Below are positions 1-12,679 of a DNA stretch of 64,000 nt, one piece after another. The stretch comes from Thamnaconus septentrionalis. Its lineage: Eukaryota; Chordata; Actinopteri; Tetraodontiformes; Monacanthidae. Each line of letters begins with the position of its first letter. Position 1 is the first letter of the stretch. The position numbers were made by a program, and so were the translations under genes. The stretch spans positions 1,846,405 to 1,910,404 of the forward strand of contig CM020512.1 in the NCBI GenBank assembly GCA_009823395.1, written 5' to 3'. Below the pieces are notes generated by a model. The model did not search any database, was not told the DNA's origin, and saw only the letters and a program-made list of their open reading frames with translations.

Positions 1-641
1 GTACACAGTCCGTTCCTGAATGGCCGAGACCCGAACTGAACGCCCATGTGGGGTTCACCCTCTATTTGTTGTGCGGCTGTAGAGAAGAAGAAGGAGAAGA
101 AGAAGAAGAAGAAGAAGAAAAGAAACAACCCTACCAGTGTACCTCACACTGCTCGCCAGAAACGAGCCCAGAGCTGCGAGCATTGCGAGACAGAACATTG
201 CCCAGAATTTTTGTCGGGGTTTGTTGCTATTTTTACAGCCCTGCGTGGTGCGGGGGGAGAGGGGGTGGGGGGGAGGCGTTGGGTGGGGGCGCAGTGCGAG
301 GGAAGAAGAGGGAGAAGGTGCGCGGCAACTCTTCTTCCCCGTGCACTTTAATTAGAACGCCGGCGCTTCTTTCCGCCTCACCTGTCAGTCTCTTTGTTGC
401 TACAAATGAACAACAAGTGAGGGAGACTGATGACGGAGCGGATAACCCGAGCAAGAATCTAAGAGGGGCTGGGGGGCCTGGGTGTGTGCGTGTGTGCGTG
501 TGTGACAGACAGAGCAAAAGCATCCCAGTTGGAGTGGAAATCAATGCAAAGAATATAGTGGCAATTACAACAGCAGCCTGCAAGTGAACCTAGTGGAACA
601 AACTAACTAATACATGAATAAATAAGCTCAGTGACATGGAG

Positions 642-644
<3 letters not shown>

Positions 645-688
<44 letters not shown>
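645..688. repeat. (TG)n microsatellite
   Basis: Uninterrupted TG dinucleotide run of about 22 units. Confidence 0.95.
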
Positions 689-691
<3 letters not shown>

Positions 692-798
692 CTCAGAAGG
701 TTCTTCTTCGTGTCAGCCAATTAACCAAGTGTGTAAACCGAGCTCATTAAAGAAACACAACATTGGCCACTTGCGAGTACACACACTCACAAACGGGC

Positions 799-810
799 AC
801 GCACACACAC

Positions 811-846
<36 letters not shown>
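799..846. repeat. (CA)n microsatellite
   Basis: CA run with a few CG interruptions at its start. It lies about 110 bases from the TG run, so the two form complementary arms that could pair. Confidence 0.95.
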
Positions 847-848
<2 letters not shown>

Positions 849-1164
849 CAGCCATATCAGGATACACTCTCTCTGAGAGCGTGCGCCGCATGGATAAGCA
901 GTGAAAGCCTCTGTCTGTTTTGTTTTTTTTGCTTTTTGTTTTCCTCTTTGTCCCGCAGTAGAGGTCCACTCCAAAGTGTCTGCTTATTGTCTGCCTCTTT
1001 GTTACTTGCCTGTGTGTCCTTTTGTGCGCATGAGCCCTGTTTGGACACGCTATAAAAGATTGATTTAGAGTTTGCTGCTTTGAAAGTGCTGCCAGGCGCT
1101 GATGCCTAACCCTTGGTGCTCAGGGAAGCACAGCGTTTTAAGGTCCCACCCACTAACCAACCAC

Positions 1165-1206
1165 TGCTGCTGCTGCTGCTGGTGCTGTTGCTGCTGCTGC
1201 TGCTGC
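1165..1206. repeat. Interrupted CTG trinucleotide run
   Basis: CTG units interrupted by GTG and TTG, about 14 units. No coding context supports a polyleucine or polyglutamine reading. Confidence 0.9.
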
Positions 1207-3150
1207 TCCTCTCTTGTCTGAGCTCCACTTGCCGTGACTCTTGGCTCAGTTTCTTCACCTCATTCTCATCTATTTCAGTCCGGATTCTCCAGCTTGCTCT
1301 CTGACTGTGCGTCATGGTTTCGGATGGTGGATGACTGTATCACAAAAAAAAAAGAACAAGTGTGATCTTATCGCGGGCCTCACGTTGAGATGTCTGAGTT
1401 TAATGGCTAATGTTGGAACTCAGCCGAGCGAAATAATGAAACAGGACTGACTATTGGGCAGAATGTGAGTGGACCATCTGGTTTGTCGCCTTTTGCTGAA
1501 TGACGTGCTGGTCTGCATCGCACGACGTGTAGTGAGTCAACATGGTTTGGTTTAATTAAGGGACTCACTGACATTCTTTTTTTGGCTTCCATATCAATGA
1601 AGTGTGTTTTTATCCAGGCTTCATGACGAGACTGTGTGTGGATGTTATTCATTCGATGAAGTAAATTTGGAACAGTGAATTGCAGTATTACAGTGGCTTT
1701 GATCTGTTTTGAGTTTGTTGAAAACCCAGTTTGTCACAGCACCAGTGTGTGTTTATGTGATTGAAGAAAAGCCCAGGATCTTTATTTCCCATTTAAGACT
1801 CCGGAGGAGCAGCCTCACGCAACTACTTAGCCATATACATAATTTAATATATAAATTAACTCAGGAAAATATGACTGATTGATTGATTGATTAATTTATT
1901 ATGTATTTAAGTATCATAAATTCAAATACAGAGTAAAAAGCAGAGATTGGCCCCTATGCCAGGCCTTAAAAAACAATATCAGCTACTTGAAATACCTTTG
2001 CCCTGAACAGCCACTGCAGTGTGCAGTTCTTTCTATATATTATATTCATAGTATATTTTCCAACATAACCGCTCAGTTTTGCCTTCTGCTTTGGTGCATG
2101 TCTGGATAGAAGAAAAAACAAAAAAACAAAAGACAAAGGAGCCTTTTTATGTGGTTTCAGGAGGCAGAACAAATACCTGGCTCGGCATGTTGTCACCACC
2201 CTAGAGGACGTGTCAGTGCCCATTATGACGTCACAAAGGGCAGATTTCCGAGACAAACATGTACACACAAATGGAGCAGACAATTATGTTTTTTTTGTCT
2301 CATTTATTTGTCAACCCAGAGACACACATTGTTGTTAGTCACCGCTGGCCAAGCGAATACAGGACTTTCAATTGCACTTGTGCACAAATATCAAGTTAGT
2401 GCAGGCAAGAATCTAACACCATGTGCAAAATGATGCGTGTGTGCATGAGGGGGCTGGGGAATGAGACCATAATGTGGATCTGTGCGCATACCATAATTTC
2501 TGTTTCCATGTGTGTGTGCGTGTGTGTGTGTGTGTGTACAAAGGCTGATAATGTGCTGAGCACAGGATTTGGAGGATGGGGAATGAAGCTGCTTTCGCCC
2601 AAATTGCGTGGCACATTCGACGGGTTATGCAATCTGGTGCATCCGTTTAGGCCACCAATTCAAAATGTGATCCTCTTTTATTGTTTTCCAAAAAAAAACC
2701 CCAAAGAAAAGCATTTCTTTTGTTTTCATCAGCCCTCTTTTTTTTCCAGCGCTAAGCCATGAATGGTTGACCTTATTCCGTGCAGAACGGCGAGAGCGGC
2801 GGCAAGTGGCTGCGAGTGGCTAGCGGAGCCAAAATGCTAAAACTCTCATCCAACAGATGGCAGATTTAACTGGAGGCCACATGCTGTAGTGTTGCTAAGG
2901 GGAAATCTAAGAATTGAGTCATTTTGATAAGCCTGACCGCAAAACTAGCAAGACCCGACGGCAAATCATCCCTCGAGGCAAGTGTTAATGTATGCACACG
3001 CTGTAGCACCAGCAGAGGCTACAGTAGCAGCAGCCTGCTGGCCACCCAAGCAAACAGCAGAGCAATCCAGTGGGTGGCCGGTTAAACAGTCCCTCAGAGA
3101 TAAAAGATCAAACATGGTCCACATGACCGTCTGTCAGTGAGGCGGTCTGT

Positions 3151-3762
3151 CATCCATCCATCCGTCCATCTGTCCATCCATTCATCTGTCCATTTGTCCA
3201 TCAATCTGTCCATCTGTCTATTCATCCATCCATCCTTCCATTCATCCCTCTGTCCATCCGTCCATTCACCCGTCCATCCATCCATCCATCCATCCATTCG
3301 CCCGTCCATCCATCTGTCCATTCATCCATCAATCCATCCACCCATCCATCCATCCATCCATCCATTCACCCATCCATCCATCCATTAGTCCATCTGTCCA
3401 TCCATCCATTCACCCATCCATCCAGCCATTAGTCCATCTGTCCATCCATCCATTAGTCCATCCATCCGTCTGTCCATTCATCCATCCATTTGTCCATCAA
3501 TCATCATCTGTCTATTCATCCATCCATCCATTCACCCATCCATCCATCCATCCATCCATCCATTCCATCCATCCATCCATCCATCCATCCAATCATTAGT
3601 CCATCCATCCGTCCGTCCGGCCACCTGTCCATTCATCCATCCATCCGTCTATTCGTCCGTCTATCCATCTGTCCATCCATCCATTCATCTATTTGTCCAT
3701 CCATCCATCCATCCCTTCCTCCAACATCTATCCATCCATCCATCCATCATCCATCCATCCAT
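3151..3762. repeat. ATCC-type tetranucleotide array, about 610 bp
   Basis: Degenerate tandem CCAT/ATCC units with frequent GTCC, TTCA and CTGT variants. Long open frames across it (repeats of HPSI or MDGW type on the two strands) are artefacts of the four-base unit. Confidence 0.95.
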
Positions 3763-5096
3763 GCAGTGCTGGAAGATTGAAGGGTTGCAGGACTTGATGC
3801 TCCGCCAGCAGGACCAGGTGGTTGGAATCTGTCGGAGATTAAAGTGCTCGCCACCATTTAGCGTCTCCAGCGCCTCCTAACAGCCATGGCCCAGTACCCC
3901 TCTCTGCCCCCACACACCCCTCAGGGCTGACTGACAGGTGTCGGGAGTGCAGGTGTCGGGTCAAAGTCCCTCCTCCTGGCAGCGGGTTTGTCGCTGTGAT
4001 TAACGCTCAGCGTAAATCCTGTGGCAACCCCCCCACCGACTTAAGTCTTACTGCAATCCCATTTCTAGACGGAATGATAATCGACAGCATTATCACCATA
4101 ATCCTGGATTACACTCGGTCACGTTTTTGACACTGAACAACAACAACAATAAAAAAAAAGAACATTTTTCAATTGTCTCACCAGCAGTTGTTCGGTTGAG
4201 ATTGGCGGGGAAAATACTGCTGCATTGATGAAACGCATATTAATACTTCTAACAGGCAACATCGTTGTCTGTACGAGGAGCTTTTGATCCAATGAAATGT
4301 CACACGTAAACATTTGGCGATGTAGGTTTTGCAAACATCTGAAAGGAAGACTTGACTAAAGGACATCCTAAAAGATACACAGGGGAAATATTTAAATTAC
4401 ACAGGAAACACCAGAGTTAAAAAAAAAGAAAAGAAAAAAGACAATCTGATTTACGCTGCATCTATAATTTAAAGCCCGTGGAAATGGTGGAGGAATAAAA
4501 AAAAAAAAAGTGGGGAAGGAACCAACTTCTCTCTGTGTTCAAGGCCTCTCCAACCGTCTGAGGACTCCGTTCCTCTTCACTCGCTGTGGGAGCCACTGGG
4601 GAGCTGCAGACCACTGGCTGCTCCTGCTCTGCCCACTGTTTAAGGTCAGACATGAGAAGATCCCACAATGTGGTGTCAGATTCCATCAGCCTCTGACTCA
4701 CAACTAAAGCTGCCAGGAAATCACTCCGCCCTCCAGCCTGTCAGTCACCCTGCAGAAGGACCCTCACGTCCTGCAAAGCGTGCGTGCGTGTGTACGGCCA
4801 AGATGGAGAGGTTTGCTTGCAGGTTTGCTTCTGCCTTCTTGTGTCTTTTATGTAATTCCAGCACCTCGCCGATCCACGACCCACCTGTCAAACGTGCACA
4901 TGCATGTCTTCGGCCGCCTGACGTGTTTGCAGAGTGTGTGGCAGGCGTGCGTGCGAGCGAGTGCGTAAGGCCGCTTCCTGTTTGCGTGGGTGTACGTGAC
5001 GACCAGGTGCACGTCGACACTTCCCACTCGTTCCTGTGTTGACAGGAAGCCGTGCTGTTTGTTTTGGTGCTCCGCTGTCAGAGGCACCAGGACACT

Positions 5097-5144
<48 letters not shown>

Positions 5145-5970
5145 ATGATGCCGGGGGAATACTATGCACGCTGAGCTGTGTCTAAACTGCGGTTGCACCC
5201 TGAAGTCAGCAGCACATAATCACACACAATCAAAAGGTGTAAGTGGTTGTGTGCGCGCGCATGTGTACATTCGTGTTATTATGCTTTCACGGCATTCTGG
5301 CTGCAATTACGGACTCACCGAGCAAAGGACGGGAAAGTCTCAAGTTGCTTCAATCTTTGACAAACTTTTTTCTTTTTCTTTTTTTACCCGTGGACGACAG
5401 ATGGCTCCTGTAATCCTCAGTTCTCTCGGTTTCCTTGATTGTAGTCCACTGGTGTTTCCGACGTCGCCCTGTTGGTTAGATTGCACCCTACAGCTGCTAG
5501 ATAGTAAAACCTGTGAGTGGGCAAAAGCATCACTATCATTTATTGGCGCCACAGGGCGGTCTGGGAGGTGGGAGGTTCCTTTTAAGTGGCCAGTGTCTTA
5601 CATTTCTCCTTTGGCACAAACGCAGCGCATATGGCGCTTTAAAAATACAATTTTTCTCCTTAACCTGGCTGGCTCGAGTGCAGGAACGTCCAGGAAATAA
5701 ATCCGACTCCGACTGAAGTATCTGCGCTGCCCTCACAGCTAAAACTGTGTTTGCTGGAGGCTGAACATACGGTTTTCTGAAGATCTATTGTGTTTTTCTT
5801 AATTAATCGTTCGAGTCTGCCGCTCCACTGGAGTCCTGGATGAAACACACACAGCTGAAAATGGGAATGATGTGGGCCGAGAAAAAAGTACAATGAATTA
5901 CACATTTTAAAGTGCCAACAGCGAGATTACAATAACCCTTCAAGAAACATTACAATACTTCTTAATGTTG
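3763..5970. other. Gene-free segment
   Basis: Mostly unique-looking sequence with a (TG)n at 5101-5143. The largest frame (5164-5700, 178 codons) has no recognisable domain, signal peptide or splice sites and is not called a gene. Confidence 0.55.
5101..5143. repeat. (TG)n microsatellite
   Basis: Uninterrupted TG run of about 21 units. Confidence 0.95.
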
Positions 5971-5974
5971 TTAG

Positions 5975-6393
5975 ACTGCCGTTAAGGTCTGGAGATGACA
6001 GACTTTACAAGGTCAGGCTGCATGATTTACCTTGAAAGTGGATTATTATTTCTTTAGCCGTCATTATGTACCACAAAAATAAGAGTCTCATATAACCAAA
6101 AAGACAGGTTTTATGTCCGAGGTGAATTGAAATTGCGCTATTAAGGCTGGACACTCAATCTGAAAAATGACTCACACGAAAATGTTTCATTAAGATAGTG
6201 TGAAAAATGGTTAATTTTATTGGGCTATTTTTTTCCTTTCTTTTTTTCTTTTTTTCTTTTAATAGGCTAGGATGAGAAATTGAAATCCTGCATGGCTGCA
6301 GAGAAGGTGACGGGATGTAAAATGAGCCAATTTATTCTTTGCACGTCTTCAGATCATTCATAACAGGGATTCCTTCCAGTCAAGATGAGCCAT
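5975..6393 (+). repeat. Non-coding element, copy 1 of a diverged pair
   Basis: This segment shares a colinear series of blocks with 9983-10345: CCGTTnAGGTCTGGAGATGA, GACTGCATG-like, AAAAGACAG-TTTTA, AAATTGC-CTATTA, AATCTGAA, TGGCTGCA, and CATAA-GGGATT. Block order and rough spacing are kept and the orientation is the same. It is A/T-rich, non-coding and not simple sequence. It could be an old interspersed repeat or a tandemly duplicated regulatory element. Confidence 0.65.
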
Positions 6394-7051
6394 GTTGGAA
6401 CCAGATCCTTCTTTGTGCTAAGTGGAGCCGCTGATTTTATCCATTCTCTCCCCTTTCTCCTCGTCCCAATTTTCTGCTAACGCACGGCCTGCGTGCACCA
6501 GATAATTTTCCAGAGTGTTTCAACCTGGTGTGAACGGCGCCTCCGAGCCAAACAGCCTGTATGATCCAGTGAGAAACGAGCCGTTTGAAGTCAGCAAGAA
6601 TGTTTGACTCCGAGGCTGCGAGTCTTTGATGAAGTGCAACTGTGACCATGCAGCAACAAAAGCCGAAAAATAACTAGTTGCCTCAATTATCGCTCATAGC
6701 TGGAGCAGAACGTTGAAGTGGTGCAAAGCTGGGTGTATGACATGCTGCTTTTATTTTTATTTTTAAAAAGGATTAAATACTATTTTTGGGGCTTGCTTGC
6801 GTGACGCTTTGAATATTCTGAAAATCATTCCGTGCAAATTTGATTAAAGGGTGCAAAAACAAATATTTCAACAAGAGGGCCTGTGTATGTCGGGCATGAA
6901 GATGAATAACATGAAAAGGCGATGGATCAGAGGATTATGGCGTGCAGGATATCCTCTGATGTTTGAGAATCAGAGATTATTTGTTCATCCAATTCAAAGA
7001 TGACAGCCCTGTCACTTACGAGAGGTGTCATCTCCTGGCAGTTCACGCCAG

Positions 7052-7055
<4 letters not shown>

Positions 7056-7133
<78 letters not shown>

Positions 7134-7150
7134 GAGAAAGAGAGAGAGAG
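7056..7150. repeat. (GA)n microsatellite
   Basis: Almost pure GA run of about 95 bases with a few GGA and AAAG interruptions at its end. Confidence 0.97.
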
Positions 7151-7243
7151 ACGGGTGCATAAAGGGTTTTTGGTAAGTAACATTTTGTGAATGTTGATGG
7201 AACAAAGTTGTGAAATGAGTGCATTTCCATTTTGTGATATTTA

Positions 7244-7274
7244 AAATAAATAAATAAATAAATAAATAAATAAA
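7244..7274. repeat. (AAAT)n microsatellite
   Basis: About seven AAAT/AATA units. Confidence 0.9.
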
Positions 7275-7454
7275 ATGTTTTGGTCTGTTCCATTTAGTCG
7301 TTCCAAGATGGTGGAATCTTTAATTTTTTTGGTCATTTCATTTCCATTGCATCAACTGCACTCACTGTTATCAAACTGCACTGGAAGGTGAAGTGTGTGG
7401 AGATTTTGAAGAAAAAACAGTGACATTAAGTGGTTACATTTTAAATTGCAGCAC

Positions 7455-7606
7455 TCTCTCACTCACCCTCCCTCTCCCAAACCTGCCAGTGAGCAACGGC
7501 AGCCTGCACTCGCAAACCTAGATGACTTGTCCACTTCTTCTTCTTCATTGGTTTATTTGAGGACGCGAGTGTTCACCCTAAATACGAAACATAGCTGGAT
7601 TGTCCA
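7455..7606 (+). repeat. Interspersed repeat fragment, inverted relative to 57432-57595
   Basis: The core reads ATTGGTTTATTTGAGGACGC, then GTGTTCACCCTAAATACGAA, then AGCTGGATTGTCCACACC. The reverse complement of 57432-57595 carries the same string with few changes, as well as the preceding CTTGCCAGTGA and GCCTGC words. It is a degraded copy of a common fish element, and no transposase is visible. Confidence 0.75.
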
Positions 7607-8026
7607 CACCACACACACACACACATTTGTGCCATTCCAAATATTAATGTAACCTTTATGTAATTTTCTTTTTGCCATGATATTTTTTCCTCTATTACTC
7701 TTTAAAGCATTTAAACTAAATTGCTCGACTTCGGTGATTTGTGAAAAAACTGCCGTGCGTCATTTGCATCCTAGTTTGCGCGCGCTTACAGCGTTGCAGC
7801 GGCTGGCGTGAGTGACACATGTCAAACTTGCTAATGATTGGAGGAGAAGCGGTGGAGAGAGAGCGGAGGGGGGTTGGATGGGGGCAGGGTAGCGGGGTGG
7901 GAGGGTGGGGGGTGGGTTGAGGGAGGGAGGCGAGGCGGCGGAGGGAGAGAACCGTATAGGGAGAGAACTCCCCAGTGAGCAAGCCTGTTCATTATGGGCG
8001 CAGGAAGTGACTGTGCATGCTGTTGC

Positions 8027-8032
<6 letters not shown>

Positions 8033-8067
<35 letters not shown>
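8033..8067. repeat. (GT)n microsatellite
   Basis: Pure GT run. Confidence 0.95.
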
Positions 8068-8069
<2 letters not shown>

Positions 8070-9982
8070 CAGCAGTAGAATGCTAACTGGGACACAGTTC
8101 CCAGAATGTAGTAAAGGCATATTTTGAAAGGAGATCCTTCTTCTGTCGCGCTCTGTTTTTCATGTCTGCCCCCCCCCTTTTTTTTTTCTTTTTTTTTACC
8201 TCAGTATGAACCACTTACTGTGATGCAGCTTCCTCGGCATAACAGCATCCAGACCTACCCTGGTGCGAGTGAAGTGCAGAGTGGCTTTAATGGGAGCGTC
8301 GATGTACTTCCAGTCACAACAGTCTATCCATCCATCAGCGGCCTGTCAATTAGACTACCTGAGTGTTTCACTCTTTGCGTTTGGAAGAAGTGGAAATCAA
8401 ATAGTGTGTGGCAGCCCCCCCCCCGCCTTCACATCTCAGAGTGTCGACCCCTCCCTCCAGACCGTCTGTCTTCCACTCTGCGTCTTTTTGTCTGCCAAGA
8501 CGTTCTACTTTCCCCCCTTCTTCCTCTTCCTCTTCTTTGTTTTGCATTTCTTTTAGATTGCAGTTGTTTTATCTGCGCTTCGGCAAAAATCCCTTTGTGA
8601 GTTCCGCGCAGGACTTCCAAAAAAAAGGGAGTCACTTCTACATTCATTTGAGAGACGTATTCACCTCGCATTGTTCCAAATTGCGTTTGTGTTTTTTTTT
8701 TTTCTTTTTCCCGTCAACGCTTTTTTTTTAAGTAGAAGATTGAATTAAAGTCACGGAACAGAATCATAAGCAGTGAAACACACAGATTCCTCTGCGTGTG
8801 GGTGTGTGTGTGTGTGTGTGTGTGCAAGAGAGAGAGTGTGCACTCCTGATAGCATGAGACGGGGACAAGTTCCATTTGAGGAGAGCAGTTTTGTTTTTTT
8901 TCCTTTTCCCGTGATCACAAATCCGATAAGAAACCACATTCACACCAGCACATCCCTGGAATACTGACGAGACACGCAATCACACACACAAACACGCACA
9001 CACACACTATCCACGGAAGCTCATCTTGAAGCATGCCACAAATGAGCATCGCTTCCTTAAAAATGAATTTGATCAGTCGACTCGCATCGGCGCCGCCTCC
9101 CCGTTGCGGCTGAAATGCATCCATGGCAACAGCAGGGGTCAAGTCTGCCAGTGAGCGTTTGTACACTTTATCTTGCGGGCACACAGCCGCACAAGGCCGA
9201 GCTTAATAAATGATTTAATCAGCTTGCAGTGACAGTGCAGGGAAACGTCGACTCAGACTCAAATGGTTGGAAACACTGAGCGTGTTTCTGCAGCCCTCGG
9301 AGTCACGGCGGACTTTAACCACTTAATAAACACAAAGTGTATTTTTTTTTAAATACAGGTTAAAAATACAGCTACATATCGATCCAAAAAACAGAGGGTC
9401 ATGCTCTTTTGGTCCTCATTTTCGACAACATACTTGCAACCAGATGGCGGTGGCCACTAGTTTGTGAGACCAACGCAGCATTTTGGGAGCTAATGGAAGC
9501 TCAGCAGTTCGCCGGAAGGCAAAACGCATCGGCTGAATATTCTGAGTGTGAATCATTCATTTGGGGCTGGGTGACAGAGCTAAATTATATAACATTTGGA
9601 TATTTATTATATAAATAATCCATGCAGTTAAGTGATGAATAATATATCATATCCAGGGATGCTGATACTTTCTTTAAATGAGAAAATGCTTTCACTAATT
9701 ACACTTCTTCTGTCTTATTTTCGAGGCACAAATGTAATACCTCAAAAGTTTTACAACCATTTGCCGAAGGAAAACTAAGCAAAGGTAGTGAGTATTAGTC
9801 AAGCAAGGCCAGAGGAGGGGGTAAATAATACATGCAGAAGTTTTACTATTAAAAGCTTAACATGAAAGTGCATTCTACTAAAATCTTGCTCAGGAAGAAA
9901 GTTTTAGACAAAATGAACTGTGGAATGTAACTATAAGCCCTGTGGACCATGCCAAGAGCTAATAATTAATATGAAAAAATGT

Positions 9983-10345
9983 TTCCGTTCAGGTCTGGAG
10001 ATGAGAGTAATTATGATTTGGACTGCATGTGGTTATATTTTCTTTGCCTAACAGTTTCCTTTTTTCAAATTGATCATTCTGTACTAAAAATACAAGAATT
10101 TTAAAGTAACAGAAAAGACAGATTTTAAGTTAGAAAATAATTTAAATTGCACTATTAGCGCTACAAAATGAATCTGAATATCATTTAAATTGCATGAAAA
10201 TTGGTTTGTTTAAAAAAAAAAAAATTAGCCCAGGAGGAGGAAGTGGAGTTCTGAGTGGCTGCACTGCGCTGAATCATTTTCTGCTTAATGCATTCACAAA
10301 TCACCCATAATGGGGATTAATTCAGATGAAGATTAACCATTAAGC
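9983..10345 (+). repeat. Non-coding element, copy 2 of a diverged pair
   Basis: This is the homolog of 5975-6393, about 4 kb away in the same orientation. The shared blocks are separated by small insertions and deletions, and overall identity is moderate. A run of A at about 10210-10224 replaces a T-rich stretch in copy 1. No coding potential is apparent in either copy. Confidence 0.65.
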
Positions 10346-10899
10346 AAAACAACTTCCAAGCAAACTGCCCTCTCCGACCAAAGCTGCTTTGGAAATGTAA
10401 TTTAAGAAAAATAAAAACCGGTGCATTTAGAGCTGTTAGCACTGTTGGTTTCAGTTAAGTGCCTGTGATCCGGGATGTTATAGCAGCTTTTGGGATGCAG
10501 CCTCCTCGGTTGCTTGTCCTCGGCTACGTTAGGTAAAATGGATTTTTGTCTTTGTGCGGTTTGAGTGTTTTGTCATGGCATGTCATGTTGCTGCTGGGAT
10601 ATCGCGGGAGCTGACACACCAGTTCATTGAGGGCAACTTGTCGCAGCAGAAGGTGAAAGCCCTTCAGATGATAAAGTACTTTTATTTCTGTAAGACCTTT
10701 ACATACCTTTCATGCTTTAAGACGCTTGTTTACACACTCCACATTTTACAAAATGTTTGCCTTTAATAAGTGCCTTTGTGATTAGTGTGCTTCTTTTGTA
10801 TTTATTAAATTAAAAAGTTGTATTTCACTCTTCTTTCTTTACTGTAAATGTTGTTTTTGCTGAACAGTCTCTTGTAAGCATTGCTGCTTTTGTCATTTC

Positions 10900-10960
10900 A
10901 CTGCACATCCAGCAAGAGCATGTGACAGATAAAGTTCTTGAATCTTGAATCTTGGCCACT
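10900..10960 (+). mobile_element. L2-like LINE 3' tail
   Basis: The segment ends in a short direct repeat, TTGAATCTTGAATCTTG, after GACAGATAAAGTTC. This resembles the 3' ends of teleost L2-type LINEs. Only the tail is present; no reverse transcriptase frame lies upstream. Confidence 0.6.
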
Positions 10961-11393
10961 TCTAGTTAAAATCCTATTTTTCCCCAATGCTTGCAAACAA
11001 TAACGCTGCTCTCACCTGAACTATCACATCTATGTGACAATTCCTATGACGGTATAGCCTGATTTGAATCGAGTCCACCTAAAAACATCACCACATATTG
11101 TTTACAGAACAGTAAGTGCAGCACAGTAGGGGGAAAAAAACCCCTCCTGATGTTACATCTGCATGTTAGTGTGAGACATGGATTGTCTCAAAGTGACTGA
11201 AAGCAGTTTTTGGACGTGTCTTCTCCGTCCGCCTGCCGCTGATTCTTGCCAGCCTTGCTGCTAATACGCTGCCCCGGCGGCTCCGCGTCTCCATTATCAT
11301 GTCTGGCAGAGGAGACCGTGCACAAGTCAATAGCTCGCTCTGATCCTCTTGCAGTGGCGGCTGAGGAAAGTTGATGCGAGTGAGCTGCATCAC

Positions 11394-11394
<1 letters not shown>

Positions 11395-11444
<50 letters not shown>
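11395..11444. repeat. (CTG)n trinucleotide array, pure
   Basis: An uninterrupted CTG run of about 17 units. The surrounding frame has no gene-like features. Confidence 0.96.
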
Positions 11445-11839
11445 AGGACCAAACTGGAGACGTGTGGTTGTGGTTAAATGTCCAGGTTCTACCCGTCCAA
11501 CTGAATGCAGAAACTCCGGTTTTTCCCCATTTTGCAGGCCCGACGCGCAGCTTTACACAATCACACGCTTTTCTTTTTTTTTTGTGTGTGTTTTGTTTTT
11601 CTCATTACTGCGGACTAAATTAAATGACGAGCTAGAGAGCCGTTTGCAAAGCAGCATGTAGATTTGTATTTGTGTATAAGCGGCGCCCATCTGTTGTTGT
11701 GTACACTGATATGGCAGTTACATCTGCGGGGAGCCGAGCAGCACGTTATGAAAGAAACCAGCAAACACCTTCAGCTGAACCTGCTGCACTGGACTGCCAG
11801 CAGTTAATTTGACACTAATTACAGCCCGGCTTCATGGGT

Positions 11840-12082
11840 GCCGGGTGGGGGATGGGGGATGAAGGAAGATTGGAGGAGGAGTAGGGGGAGGAGGAAGAAG
11901 AAGAGGAGGAGGAGGAGGTAGAATGGAGGAGGAAGAGGAGACGGTGGAGGAGGATGAAGGGAGGAAGAGGAGTGGGAGGAGGAGAAGAGGGAAGAAGAGA
12001 AGGAGAAGGAGGAAAAAGGGGAGGACGATAAGGAGGAGAGGGCAGGGTGGGATGGAGGAGAGAAAGTAAGGTGGAGAAAAAT
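11840..12082. repeat. GGA-rich polypurine tract
   Basis: About 240 bases almost entirely of G and A on the plus strand. It ends about 85 bases before a (GT)n run at 12169-12225. Confidence 0.9.
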
Positions 12083-12164
12083 GACGTATGATAATGTGGA
12101 TGTGGAGTTATGTGGAGATTGGCAGGATTTTTATCGGCTTGGGGTGGTTGGTTAAACTGATTTA

Positions 12165-12168
<4 letters not shown>

Positions 12169-12205
<37 letters not shown>

Positions 12206-12225
12206 CGTGCATGTGTGTGTGTGTG
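12169..12225. repeat. (GT)n microsatellite
   Basis: GT run with one TCGTGCA interruption. Confidence 0.95.
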
Positions 12226-12679
12226 GGCCAGTGTCACCACTACCACCACTACCAGCATCTCTTCCGCTGACCTCAACTGCTGCCTCGCAGTCGCATCATT
12301 AAGATGAGTTACGCACCGTTATTGCTCTGCTGCAATCTGTGGCAGCCACACACGCACACTCTTAATATATAAACTGGAACACATGGATACATGCATAAGC
12401 TATGTGCAGCAGGCTGCGAGGCAAACTAGAAGAGCAGCGATGACTGATGTTCAAAGAGGAGGGATGGGGGGGCAGAGGAGTGAAGTGGATGTAGTGTTTT
12501 CCATCCCCTGCTCGACTGAAGACAACGCTCCTGAGTTCTTGGTGCTAAATTTTAGTTCTCACTAATTGTTGAAGCTTGTTAGCTTCGCTTCTTATGTGCC
12601 AATATGTGTGCTTGCGCAGTATACAGTATCTTTAGATTATTTCCATAATGTGTATCTCCCCTTCCCTATGTGTTCCGGG

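Larger units (their letters stand above)
1..3150. other. Gene-free segment with microsatellites
   Basis: No exon-like open frame with splice sites is seen. It holds a GAA-rich run (about 87-121), G-rich sequence at 240-310, a (TG)n at 645-688, a (CA)n at 799-846, a CTG-type run at 1165-1206 and a short (TG)n near 2512-2538. Isolated regulatory-like words occur (TATAAAAG at 1051, TGACGTCA at 2226) without supporting context. Confidence 0.6.
6394..9982. other. Gene-free segment
   Basis: Outside the microsatellites and the repeat fragment listed, no exon-like sequence is seen. There is a G-rich, GGGTGG-type tract at 7860-7950 and a T-rich tract at 8170-8200. Open frames here are short or driven by simple sequence. 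Confidence 0.5.

Noticed and set aside
48..587. 179-codon plus-strand frame
   Set aside because: Begins in a GAA run and crosses G-rich sequence; no gene-like features.
1051..1058. TATAAAAG word resembling a TATA box
   Set aside because: No exon, start codon context or CpG island follows within a plausible distance.
2226..2233. TGACGTCA palindrome (CRE-like)
   Set aside because: A single 8-base match in 64 kb is expected by chance about once; no promoter nearby.
3151..3762. Possible CRISPR-like array
   Set aside because: Units are 4 bp tandem repeats without spacers; eukaryotic microsatellite.
3137..3780. His/Pro/Ser/Ile-rich and Met-Asp-Gly-Trp-rich frames
   Set aside because: Direct translations of the ATCC tetranucleotide array.
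5164..5700. 178-codon plus-strand frame
   Set aside because: No recognisable family, no signal peptide or domain, and residue usage changes along its length as in random sequence.
11815..12276. 153-codon minus-strand frame
   Set aside because: Encoded by a GGA polypurine tract and a (GT)n run.
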